The translations under genes and the position numbers were made by a program. Positions 1 through 8,015 of a stretch of 32,405 nucleotides of DNA are shown here, one piece after another. Source of the DNA: Eubacteriaceae bacterium (GTDB lineage: Bacteria > Bacillota > Clostridia > Peptostreptococcales > Anaerovoracaceae). The first letter of the stretch is position 1. Each line of letters starts with the position of its first letter. The notes below the pieces were generated by a model that had not been told where the DNA came from, did no database searches, and saw only the letters and a program-made list of their open reading frames with translations. The stretch is taken from positions 1 to 32,405 of the forward strand of contig JAQXLM010000083.1 in assembly GCA_029012125.1 (NCBI GenBank), given 5' to 3'.

Positions 1-431
1 CTATATTTATGCACGAGTACAGCTCTGATAATTGATGAGAACCATTGGCGTTACTATGATTAATCACTAGAATACCGGTTTTTTCTGAAAATAATTGTGG
101 TTAACGGCATCCGACCTGCAATCTATGATATGATTAGAAAAGGTTTTGGTGCTTTTTGAAAAAACATCCACAAATGTGCCAAAGCAGATAGAATCAACCT
201 GAATCAAAGGGATTCTGACTGTATGATACGCGAATCTCCAAATGAATAGAGCCCTATCACCCCATATCCTGAAATGAAAAACACTGTCCCACTAACTGAA
301 ACGTTAGAGTGGCAGTGTTCTGTTATTCCGGATTTTGTGATTGGAAGACATCCGGACTGGCAGCAAAGCTACAATTTGTAGTTGTATATATAATGAGTTA
401 ATTGTTGCGGCTTAGCCGCTGTTTTTCATAA
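1..431. other. Gene-free left edge, possibly decayed sequence
   Basis: No convincing gene is visible in these 431 bases. Frame 1 of the plus strand is open only for the first 20 codons before a TAA at 61-63. The minus strand has a longer stop-free stretch between about 70 and 270, but it shows no start with a ribosome binding site and no motif I recognise. Two hairpin-like sequences stand out, an imperfect one at 280-319 and a short one at 409-421 followed by a T run. The stretch could be the degraded end of an insertion element or a plain intergenic region, and I cannot choose between these. Confidence 0.4.
280..319. repeat. Imperfect inverted repeat (terminator-like)
   Basis: AACACTG at 280-286 pairs with CAGTGTT at 313-319, and CACTAAC at 290-296 pairs imperfectly with GTTAGAGTG at 303-311. 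There is no clean T run on the plus strand. It could be an old terminator or the end of a degraded mobile element. Confidence 0.4.
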
Positions 432-1373
432 TTAGCAGTTATTTTTCATAAATCTCAAGGCGTTACCGTAATATATGTCATCCAGCTGCTCTTCGGACAA
501 GCCTCTTTCAAGCAGATAATCGTACATCTCAATCACCTTAGCCGGCGAGCTGAGGCAATCCGGTAAATATGCCCCGTCAAAGTCCGATCCCAGGGCCAGG
601 TTTTTTCCGGCTCCAAGTTCTATAAAGTGACAGATATGTCTGTAGAACATATCTGCATAATCGCAGTCCTCGTCATCGCTGATAAAAGCAGTGTAGTAGT
701 TGAGACCGATCAGACAGTCTCTTGTCACCATTTCCCTTATCATTTCATCGGTAAGATTTCTCTTGTGAGAGCAGATGGCACGAGCGTTAGAATGAGTCGC
801 TACGAAAGGTTTGGATGCTACCTGCAGCAGGTCATCAAAGCCCGCATCGTTCAAGTGGGACACGTCTACAATGATACCGTGCTTTTCCAGCTCAGGAACA
901 ACCTTTTTGCCGAACTCTGAAAAACCGTGATCCGTGTTGTGACCTGAAGCGATTTCGTTTTCGCCATTCCATACAAGGGTCAAAATCTTAACGCCGTCAT
1001 TGGCTATTTTCTCAACTCGGGAGATATCTCCTGCAAGAACACTGCCGCCTTCAACAGTAAACACTGAAGCAGCTTTTCCCTGAGCCCAGGCTGCCACAAT
1101 ATCCTCGCCTGTTCTGCACTGAACAAGCTTGTCGGAAAACTGCTCCAGCTGAGCAAAATAGCCGGATTTAACTGCCTCATAGAAGTCTATAGCCTCATCA
1201 CCCCGGTATTTATCCGGCATGAAAACGGCATGCATCTGAGCCCAGCATACTCCCTCCGGAACCTTATCCATACACATGTCGCAGCTGTCGTTGTACAGCG
1301 GATTTTCATAACGGACATCATCTTTATCGCTGGCCGTCAAAGTGTCACAGTGTAAATCTATTACTTTTCTCAT
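432..1373 (-). CDS. Membrane-dipeptidase family zinc peptidase (M19)
   Basis: This 313-residue protein fits the peptidase M19 (renal dipeptidase-like) family, which hydrolyses dipeptides, often those with a D-residue at the C-terminal side. Visible family signatures are the HxD metal motif in DLHCDTL near the N-terminus, the metal-bridging Glu in TVEGG around residue 109, the histidine regions VDVSH and ATHSNARAICSH around residues 172-203, and GSDFDG near residue 265. The length is normal for bacterial M19 proteins. There is no signal peptide, so it should be cytoplasmic. The start is supported by a GAGGTG ribosome binding site 7 bases upstream. It is divergent from dacA and the peptide-transport operon, which suggests a role in using dipeptides released from peptide or muropeptide breakdown. 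The substrate is inferred, not shown. Confidence 0.93.
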   Translation of the reverse strand: MRKVIDLHCDTLTASDKDDVRYENPLYNDSCDMCMDKVPEGVCWAQMHAVFMPDKYRGDEAIDFYEAVKSGYFAQLEQFSDKLVQCRTGEDIVAAWAQGKAASVFTVEGGSVLAGDISRVEKIANDGVKILTLVWNGENEIASGHNTDHGFSEFGKKVVPELEKHGIIVDVSHLNDAGFDDLLQVASKPFVATHSNARAICSHKRNLTDEMIREMVTRDCLIGLNYYTAFISDDEDCDYADMFYRHICHFIELGAGKNLALGSDFDGAYLPDCLSSPAKVIEMYDYLLERGLSEEQLDDIYYGNALRFMKNNC

Positions 1374-1666
1374 TTATTGCACCTCTATTGAACTTCGCTA
1401 TTGCACTTGAAGAATAGGTATAAAATATCCCGATAATATGTATTTAATGAGATTAAATAAGATTAATCGGATTTTTATGCACTAAAAAACCCCCAATTTA
1501 CCTATCATTTTGCGAGTAAATTCTATATTACAAAATTATTTTTTTATATCACCTAATAGAAATGTGCAAATTTCATGCCATGGAAAAATTGCAGGAAAAA
1601 GAAGTCGAAATTGACCGATGTATTGGCACAGAGGTTGCACGATTTATAGAAAAAAGGAGGAGCGAT

Positions 1667-2680
1667 ATGAAATTCAAAAAAGTTGTTCTGAGTGCGATGG
1701 TTATTGCCGCTATGCTTTTGACTGTTGTACCTGCAAACACAATATATGCTGCAGATGCTGCGGAGACTCAGGATGATATAACACCTTTGACGAAATCCGC
1801 CATTCTGTATGAAGAAACAAGCGATACTGTAATTTACGAAAAGAATAAAGACAGACAGAGTCAGCCTGCAAGCATGACCAAGGTTATGACTGCCATAATC
1901 GTTCTGGAAGACAACCCGGAACTGGAGGGCTCCCTTACAGTGGACCCAAGAGCTCTGAAACGGTTTTACTGCAGCTGGAAGGATCAGGAGAAGCACCTGG
2001 AACCGGAAGAAGAGATTTCCTGTTACGAGTGCATGAAATTCATGCTGCTTTTCTCCGCCAACGAGGCGACTAACGCCTTCGCATTCAGCATGTACGACGA
2101 CTACAGTGACTTTGTTGACAGAATGAATAAGAAAGCTGAAGAGCTTGGATGCAAGAACACCCACTTTGCCGACACAAGCGGTCTTTCCACTTTAAATCTG
2201 ACCACCCCTGAGGATATGGTAAAAATCTGCAAAGAGGCCATGAAGTACGAGAAGTTCCGTGAAATCGTGAAAAGCACTGAGGGAGAGTTGCCCGTATCCA
2301 ACAAGAGAACCGAGCCGACGCCTTATGAAACTTATCTGAGAGTGATGACCGGCGACGAGAGATACGAAAGCCCTTACGGTCAGTACATAGTCGGCATCAA
2401 AACCGGCTGGATTCCTGCTTCCGGCTACTGCTATTCCTGCTGCATGGAAAAGGACGGCTACAGGTTTTACTCCGTAGTAATGGGTGGTGAGGAAACAGAA
2501 GTAGACGGAGTCTGGGCACAGGGGGATTTTCTGGATACCATTAACCTTCTGAAGCTGACTGATAACTTCCAGCCGCCTGCATCAAAGTTCCCAACGGCCC
2601 TGCTAATCCTGGGTGTTATAGCACTGCTGTTTGCTGCCTTAATATGCGCAAGAATATATGTCAGGAGAAAAAAGGATTAA
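1667..2680 (+). CDS. dacA: Serine D-Ala-D-Ala carboxypeptidase (PBP5/DacA type, S11)
   Basis: This is a low-molecular-weight penicillin-binding protein that trims the terminal D-alanine from peptidoglycan stem peptides. I start it at the ATG at 1667, directly after AAAAAGGAGGAGCGAT. This gives a 337-residue protein opening with a classic signal peptide (MKFKK, then a hydrophobic stretch, with cleavage likely after YAA near residue 29). The frame stays open to 1562 but upstream starts lack a ribosome binding site. The S11 catalytic set is complete: SMTK, SAN in FSANEATN, and KTG in GIKTGW. A C-terminal hydrophobic segment (LLILGVIALLFAALICARIYV) followed by RRKKD is a membrane anchor. It sits 98 bases upstream of the hydrolase/peptide-transport operon, which fits a cell-wall peptide theme. 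dacA is a family-level symbol; paralogues such as dacF are possible. Confidence 0.93.
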   Translation: MKFKKVVLSAMVIAAMLLTVVPANTIYAADAAETQDDITPLTKSAILYEETSDTVIYEKNKDRQSQPASMTKVMTAIIVLEDNPELEGSLTVDPRALKRFYCSWKDQEKHLEPEEEISCYECMKFMLLFSANEATNAFAFSMYDDYSDFVDRMNKKAEELGCKNTHFADTSGLSTLNLTTPEDMVKICKEAMKYEKFREIVKSTEGELPVSNKRTEPTPYETYLRVMTGDERYESPYGQYIVGIKTGWIPASGYCYSCCMEKDGYRFYSVVMGGEETEVDGVWAQGDFLDTINLLKLTDNFQPPASKFPTALLILGVIALLFAALICARIYVRRKKD

Positions 2681-2721
2681 ATAGGGTTCAGGTCGAAATA
2701 CAATGTAGAAATATGCATATA

Positions 2722-2750
2722 TTGGCATAATTTTTGCACAAATATATTAG
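2722..2750 (+). promoter_or_regulatory. Candidate sigma-A promoter of the peptide-transport operon
   Basis: TTGGCA at 2722-2727 lies 17 bases before TATTAG at 2745-2750, in the gap between dacA and the hydrolase gene. The -35 is good and the -10 is weak. No terminator is obvious after dacA, so read-through from dacA is also possible. Confidence 0.4.
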
Positions 2751-2778
2751 TACACGAAAAACCGAAAGGGTAAGAAAA

Positions 2779-4191
2779 ATGAAATATGATATTGTTGGCT
2801 TTGATAAGTATTTAAGCGAACTGGTTGAGAAGGGGAAGTACCCCGGAGTCTCAGTGACTATACGCGGACCGGAAGGAATTATCTTTGATAAGGGCTACGG
2901 AAAGAGAAGTATAGCACGAGATCTGGATGTGGACACAGACACTATGTTTGGCGTCGCATCTATGAGCAAGTCAATGGCTGCTCTGGCGTGCTGTATCTTG
3001 CATGTGGAAGGCAAGATGAGCATCTTTGATCCTGTAAACAAGTACTTTCCGGACTTTAAGGTGCCGGGAGTACCTGACGAATGTGTGACTGTGGACATGC
3101 TTATGCAGCACAGGGCGTGCATTCCGCCTATGGAACCACTTGAATGGTCCATAGCCATGAACAGCATAGAAAGAGACAGCCTATGGTACAGAACAATGCG
3201 CGAAACTTCTCCAAACCAGATGGACAAGATTGAGCAGATTGTGGAGTACATTTCCAAAGGAGATTACGTACCTCTCGGAATGCCGGGAGAGTACATGAGC
3301 TATTCCAATGAAGGCTATGCACTCCTTTCATATATTGTAGATATGGCATCAGGAACTACCTTGGAGGAATTCCTGAAGGAAAGAGTTTTCCGTCCGCTGG
3401 GCATGACAAGATCCGTACTGGACCTGGACTGCAGCGAGGCAAGAGAAATGTCAGGCGGAAACATTACATCACTCTTCGAAATGGAAGACGGACAGATCGT
3501 TGAAGACGATAACTGGTCGGTACTGCCGCCTTTCCGCGGATGTGCATGTGTGAAATCAACTTCCAGAGACATGTCCGCTTACTACAAGTGTCTTGCTGAT
3601 AAGGGAAAGTGGCAGGGAGAACAGGTTATTCCTGAGGCTGCAGTGGAACTGATGATCGGAGACAGATTTCCGGTATCAAAGGAACCATATTACTGCTGCG
3701 GACTTGAAAAGCGACAGATCAAAGATATTGTGGTATACGAGCATTCAGGCGGACTGCACGGCGTTTCCAGTCACGGAGGCTTTACAAGTAACGGATACTC
3801 CATGACAGTGCTTTGCAACGCCGGAAGCTTTGATATGGATAACTTCATCTGGGGTTGCTACAGTTTTGTAAACGGTTGGGATTACAGAAAGCCGTTGAGA
3901 TGGGCAGAACCTGCAGGCACTGAATTCTCAATGCCAGAGGCGTTATGCGGTGACTTCCTCGTAAAAGAGGGATTGCCGGTACATACCATTGTCAGATATG
4001 AAGACGGCAAGCTGAAAGCGAAATACGGTGAAACGGATGTTGATCTGCTGCATTGCGGAGGAACAGTCTTTGCTGCAGTAAGGGACGGAGATCCAACCCG
4101 ACGAGTAAGTACCTTTAAGTTCTTTATACGAGAAGGAAAAGCCTGGGCCGTAAGGTGTTACACGCGATTCTATCAAAGAGTCGAAGAATAG
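2779..4191 (+). CDS. Serine beta-lactamase-fold hydrolase (S12 / class C-like)
   Basis: A 470-residue member of the beta-lactamase/PBP4*/esterase superfamily (PF00144). The nucleophile motif SMSK is at about residues 70-73, the YSN motif (Y-x-N) lies in SYSNEGY around residue 175, and the HSGG motif around residue 322 takes the place of KTG, as is common in this family. A C-terminal extension of about 90 residues could be a small beta-rich domain. No signal peptide is visible, so it is likely cytoplasmic. I choose the ATG at 2779 because of the GAAAGGGTAAG upstream; the frame is open to 2734. It is the first gene of a run with dppBCDF-like transporter genes. I infer that it processes an imported peptide, for example as a D-aminopeptidase, but esterase activity cannot be excluded. 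It is not expected to be a resistance beta-lactamase. Confidence 0.88.
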   Translation: MKYDIVGFDKYLSELVEKGKYPGVSVTIRGPEGIIFDKGYGKRSIARDLDVDTDTMFGVASMSKSMAALACCILHVEGKMSIFDPVNKYFPDFKVPGVPDECVTVDMLMQHRACIPPMEPLEWSIAMNSIERDSLWYRTMRETSPNQMDKIEQIVEYISKGDYVPLGMPGEYMSYSNEGYALLSYIVDMASGTTLEEFLKERVFRPLGMTRSVLDLDCSEAREMSGGNITSLFEMEDGQIVEDDNWSVLPPFRGCACVKSTSRDMSAYYKCLADKGKWQGEQVIPEAAVELMIGDRFPVSKEPYYCCGLEKRQIKDIVVYEHSGGLHGVSSHGGFTSNGYSMTVLCNAGSFDMDNFIWGCYSFVNGWDYRKPLRWAEPAGTEFSMPEALCGDFLVKEGLPVHTIVRYEDGKLKAKYGETDVDLLHCGGTVFAAVRDGDPTRRVSTFKFFIREGKAWAVRCYTRFYQRVEE

Positions 4192-4200
4192 TAGATAGGA

Positions 4201-5148
4201 GTGATTACTATTAAAGATTACATTATTAAACGTATACTTTTAGGCGTACTGTTAGTTATAGTGGTTTCTTTTCTGACATTCTGCCTGATGTACATGATGC
4301 CCGGAGATCCGATAGACATTATCGTAGACAGAAAGGTATCTGTAGAACGTAAAGCCGAAATGGCTCATGAGCTTGGTTATGACAGGCCACTTATTACTCA
4401 GTATTTTGACTGGACCAATAAGATTCTTCACGGTGACTTCGGTAATTCCGTAAGATATAAGAGCAAGGTAACAGATCTGATGCTGGCAAGAATCCCTTAC
4501 AGCCTGAAGCTTTGCGGATGGTCAATGCTATGGGAGCTGCTGCTGGCAATTCCGCTGGGGTTGCTGTGTGCGGTATATAAAGACAAGTTCTTCGACAGGT
4601 TCACAGTTAATTTCTCACTGTTCCTGACTGCAATTCCATCCTTCTGGCTGGGAGCTCTGTTCATCATCGCATTCGGTGTAAAGCTGAAAATCCTGCCAAT
4701 AAGCGGATATGCAACGGCTGCCCACTTTATACTGCCTATTGCCACTACGGTACTGGGCGGAATGGGAGCTACACTTCGTGTAACAAGAAGTGAGGTTCTG
4801 GATGTTTTGAACGAAAAATATGTTACAACAGCATATGCTAAGGGACTTCCGAAGAAGGTCGTACTGGTTAAGCACGTGCTTCGTAACGCTTTGATACTGA
4901 TTACTACACTGGTATTCATGTCCATTCCTTGGCTGATTTCAGGTGCGGTTATTATAGAGAAAATCTTCGGTCTGCCCGGAATGGGTAACCTGCTGCTGAA
5001 TTCCATTATCGTACAGGATATGCCGGTAGTACAGGCAGTACTGCTGCTGATAACAATACTGACGGTAATCTGTAATCTGCTTAGCGATATTATAATGGGT
5101 ATTCTTGATCCAAGAATCAGATTATCTTTGAGTGGTGGTGATAATTAA
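4201..5148 (+). CDS. Peptide ABC transporter permease, DppB/OppB family
   Basis: A 315-residue inner-membrane permease with six predicted hydrophobic segments and the usual N-terminal form (IIKRILLGVLLVIVVSFL) of dipeptide/oligopeptide/nickel DppB-type subunits. The substrate-transport loop that contacts the ATPases lies around residues 195-230 (YAKGLPKKVVLVKHVLRNAL). The start is unusual. The GTG at 4201 overlaps the only good ribosome binding site (AGGAG at 4197-4201), so initiation there would have no spacing. The codon with ideal spacing and the best match to family N-termini is an ATT at 4210, giving xKDYIIKR. The stop overlaps the next start as TAATG. It belongs to the operon at 2779-9563. 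Confidence 0.93.
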   Translation: MITIKDYIIKRILLGVLLVIVVSFLTFCLMYMMPGDPIDIIVDRKVSVERKAEMAHELGYDRPLITQYFDWTNKILHGDFGNSVRYKSKVTDLMLARIPYSLKLCGWSMLWELLLAIPLGLLCAVYKDKFFDRFTVNFSLFLTAIPSFWLGALFIIAFGVKLKILPISGYATAAHFILPIATTVLGGMGATLRVTRSEVLDVLNEKYVTTAYAKGLPKKVVLVKHVLRNALILITTLVFMSIPWLISGAVIIEKIFGLPGMGNLLLNSIIVQDMPVVQAVLLLITILTVICNLLSDIIMGILDPRIRLSLSGGDN

Positions 5149-5999
5149 TGGAAAACAACAGTAAGTGGAAAGAGACACTTAATGAGTGTCGTAAGAATAA
5201 AAGCTTTATGATCGGACTGATCATTCTTATCAGCATTTGTCTGGTGGCGGCTCTTGCCGGAGTAATCGCACCTTACGATTATGCTGAACAATATGTAGGT
5301 GAAAGATTCATGGCACCATGTGCTAAATATCCATTCGGTACTGACCAGCTGGGTAGAGACATGCTGTCAAGAGTTATATACGGTTCCAGAACAGCTTTAT
5401 GGGTTGCATTCCTGGGAGGTTCACTGGAACTTATCATCGGTGTTGTAGTAGGTCTGCTGTGTGGTTTCTTCGGAAAATGGGTAGACAAGGTGCTTCTGTT
5501 TATGACAGACGTAACATGGTGTATTCCGGGAACTATACTTGCCCTGGCAGTTGTAACTATCCTTGGTAAAGGTCTTACAAACTCAATCATCGCAATCTCG
5601 CTGGTTGCATGGGCAAGCTATGCAAGAACTGTAAGAGCGAAAACCCTTTCTCTGAGAAACATGGCCTTCGTAGAAACAGGTAAGGCATTCGGAGAATCCA
5701 ACGTAGCTTTGATGTTCAGATACATACTGCCGAACATTGTACCGTCATTAATCGTACTGGTATCACTGAATCTGCCGGGAACAATTATGTCAACAACGAC
5801 ATTATCCTTCCTGGGATTAGGTTCTCAGCCACCTTCACCTGACTGGGGTCTTGCAATTTCAGACGGTATCAGCAACATTACAAGAGCACCTTGGTTAAGC
5901 TTGTATCCGGGTCTTGCCCTTGTATATACAACTTTCGGATTCAATCTGCTGGGCGAAGGCCTGAGAGATTTACTGGATCCACATATGAAATCACAGTAA
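5148..5999 (+). CDS. Peptide ABC transporter permease, DppC/OppC family
   Basis: The 283-residue partner permease of the preceding gene, with which it overlaps by one base (TAATG). The N-terminal region MIGLIILISICLVAALAGVIAPYD and the following periplasm-side motif with FGTDQLGRDMLSR are typical of DppC/OppC proteins. Five to six membrane segments follow. The ATPase-contact loop is around ARTVRAKTLSLRNMAFVETGKAFGES. The conserved C-terminal region FLGLGSQPPSPDWG is present and the length is typical. The two permeases form the membrane channel of an importer for short peptides or related solutes; the exact substrate is not evident. Confidence 0.94.
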   Translation: MENNSKWKETLNECRKNKSFMIGLIILISICLVAALAGVIAPYDYAEQYVGERFMAPCAKYPFGTDQLGRDMLSRVIYGSRTALWVAFLGGSLELIIGVVVGLLCGFFGKWVDKVLLFMTDVTWCIPGTILALAVVTILGKGLTNSIIAISLVAWASYARTVRAKTLSLRNMAFVETGKAFGESNVALMFRYILPNIVPSLIVLVSLNLPGTIMSTTTLSFLGLGSQPPSPDWGLAISDGISNITRAPWLSLYPGLALVYTTFGFNLLGEGLRDLLDPHMKSQ

Positions 6000-6012
6000 G
6001 GAGGGATAGACG

Positions 6013-6987
6013 ATGAGTGAGGAACTTTTAAGACTTGATCATTTATCCATTGACTACAAGGTCAAGGACGGATATCTATCCGCTGTAAACGATATCAATT
6101 GCGTTATTAACAAAGGTGAAGTATTTGCTATAGTAGGTGAATCCGGCTGCGGAAAATCAACTGTAGCACACAGCATTATGAATCTTTTACCGGGAGGAAA
6201 TGAGGAAATTTCCGGAAAGATCATATTCAAAGGTAAAAACCTGAGGGAATGTAACCAGAAGGAAATGGAAGCTATCAGAGGTAAGGAAATCGGAATGATT
6301 TTCCAGAATCCTCTGGACTCCCTGAATCCTGTATATACAGTAGGTTCTCAGACAGCAGAGGCCATTCTGCTGGACAAGGTAGATAAGACAGAGGCGTGGA
6401 ACCGTGTTCTGAAGCTTTTCAGAGACGTTAAGATGCCGGACGCTGAGGAAAGAATGAAGAGCTTCCCTCATGAGCTGTCCGGAGGTATGAGACAGCGTGT
6501 AATGATTGCCATGATGCTGTCCAGAAATCCGGAGCTGCTTATTGCAGACGAACCTACAACTGCACTGGACGTTACCATAGAAGCTCAGATTCTGGATATT
6601 TTGATCCAGCTGAAGGAACAGTTCAATACAGCTATTATGCTGATTACTCATAACTTCGGACTGGTAGCTGAAATTGCTGACAAAATCGGAATTATGTACG
6701 CCGGTGAAATGGTTGAATCCGGTGACGTATTCGAAATATTTGAAAACCCTAAGCATCCGTATACTAAGCTTCTGATGCAGGCACTGCCTAGCGGAACGAA
6801 GAAGGACGGAAGACTTCAGACTATCGAAGGCTCTGTTCCACGTATCACAGAAAAGAAGCCGGGATGCAGATTTGCCAACAGATGTCCATACGCCAAGGAT
6901 ATCTGCTTCAATGAAACACCTGAGGCAGTAGACATCAGTGAAACTCATTTTTGTCGCTGCCACATGCTGGGAAAGGAGGAATTCTAA
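6013..6987 (+). CDS. Peptide ABC transporter ATPase, DppD/OppD family
   Basis: A 324-residue ATPase of the oligopeptide importer class. Walker [10 protein letters not shown] is at about residues 42-50, the signature LSGGMRQR around residue 154, Walker B LLIADEPT around residue 174, and the switch histidine in LITHNFG. The C-terminal oligo/dipeptide transporter domain has a cysteine cluster ([14 protein letters not shown], then HFCRCH), the kind of cluster reported to hold an iron-sulfur centre in some DppD proteins. The gene starts 13 bases after the permease gene behind AAGGAGGG. It pairs with the next gene to form the heterodimeric motor of the importer. Confidence 0.95.
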   Translation: MSEELLRLDHLSIDYKVKDGYLSAVNDINCVINKGEVFAIVGESGCGKSTVAHSIMNLLPGGNEEISGKIIFKGKNLRECNQKEMEAIRGKEIGMIFQNPLDSLNPVYTVGSQTAEAILLDKVDKTEAWNRVLKLFRDVKMPDAEERMKSFPHELSGGMRQRVMIAMMLSRNPELLIADEPTTALDVTIEAQILDILIQLKEQFNTAIMLITHNFGLVAEIADKIGIMYAGEMVESGDVFEIFENPKHPYTKLLMQALPSGTKKDGRLQTIEGSVPRITEKKPGCRFANRCPYAKDICFNETPEAVDISETHFCRCHMLGKEEF

Positions 6988-7968
6988 ATGGAACAGCAGG
7001 AAATGATAAAACTTGTTGGACTGAAAAAGTATTTCTCCATATCAAAGGGTCTGCTGAAGACCTCTACAACCTATGCAAAGGCTGTAGATGATATATCGCT
7101 TACAATCAACAAAGGCGAAATCGTTGGACTTGTAGGAGAATCCGGAAGCGGTAAGACGACTCTTGCCAGAGTACTTCTGAACCTTACAAAGAAAACAGGC
7201 GGTACCATGAGCATTGATGGAAAGGATCTGTCCAAGCTGCGTGGTAAGGAACTGAAGAAGATGCGTAGCGAAGTTGCTGTAGTGTTCCAGGATCCGGCAT
7301 CAAACCTGAATCCGAGACAGACGGTGGAAGCTTCCATCATGCGTCCTATGATTATTCATGGTGTACCTAAGGCTGAGGCCAGAAAAAAGGCCGGAGAAGT
7401 TCTGGACATGGTAAAGATGGACAGAAGATATCTGAACAGTTATCCTCATCAGCTGTCCGGAGGTCAGCTTCAGAGAATCGCTATTGCAAGGGCGCTGGCT
7501 CTGAATCCTAAGATTATGATTCTGGACGAGCCTACAAGTGCGCTGGATATTTCCGTACAGGCGCAGATACTGAATCTTCTGCTTGACCTGCAGGAGACCA
7601 TGGGCCTGACATATCTGGTTATCACTCACGACTTAAATGTAATCAAATATATCAGCGATAAGATTGCGGTTATGTATCTGGGACGTCTGGTTGAATTCGG
7701 CCCTACAGACGAAATCGCAAATCACGCAAGACATCCTTATACAAAGGGTCTGCTGGATGCAGCACCTGTGCTGGATCCAAAGCTTCGCGGAAGAGAGAAG
7801 GAGCTGCTTGGCGGCGATCCGGGAAGTCTGATCAAAATTGGAGAAGGATGTAGATTCTGTGACAGATGTAAATATGTTACAGAAGAGTGTAAGTCCACAA
7901 TGCCAGAGAACAGCATGGTTACTCCGGACCACATGGTAGCCTGCTTCCATCCTCTGGATTTGGAATAA
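6988..7968 (+). CDS. Peptide ABC transporter ATPase, DppF/OppF family
   Basis: A 326-residue ATPase whose ATG directly follows the previous stop codon (TAAATG), with AAAGGAGG inside the end of the upstream gene. Walker A is GESGSGKTT, the signature is LSGGQLQR, and Walker B is IMILDEPTSALD, followed by VITHDLNV with the switch histidine. The C-terminal cysteine cluster is CRFCDRCKYVTEEC plus a later Cys, closer spaced than in its partner. Length and domain order are normal for DppF/OppF. It forms the second nucleotide-binding subunit of the importer. A 47-base gap with no terminator separates it from the binding-protein gene. Confidence 0.95.
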   Translation: MEQQEMIKLVGLKKYFSISKGLLKTSTTYAKAVDDISLTINKGEIVGLVGESGSGKTTLARVLLNLTKKTGGTMSIDGKDLSKLRGKELKKMRSEVAVVFQDPASNLNPRQTVEASIMRPMIIHGVPKAEARKKAGEVLDMVKMDRRYLNSYPHQLSGGQLQRIAIARALALNPKIMILDEPTSALDISVQAQILNLLLDLQETMGLTYLVITHDLNVIKYISDKIAVMYLGRLVEFGPTDEIANHARHPYTKGLLDAAPVLDPKLRGREKELLGGDPGSLIKIGEGCRFCDRCKYVTEECKSTMPENSMVTPDHMVACFHPLDLE

Positions 7969-8015
7969 ACCGAGAACCAAAATCTCACATATGTATTAAG
8001 AAAAGGAGAACGAAG

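Noticed and set aside
61..270. Transposase remnant
   Set aside because: Translations in the frames I tried give no recognisable transposase motif, and no target duplication or complete terminal repeat is visible.
1553..2164. A minus-strand gene opposite dacA
   Set aside because: It is a shadow of dacA; the plus strand has the signal peptide, the S11 motifs and the ribosome binding site.
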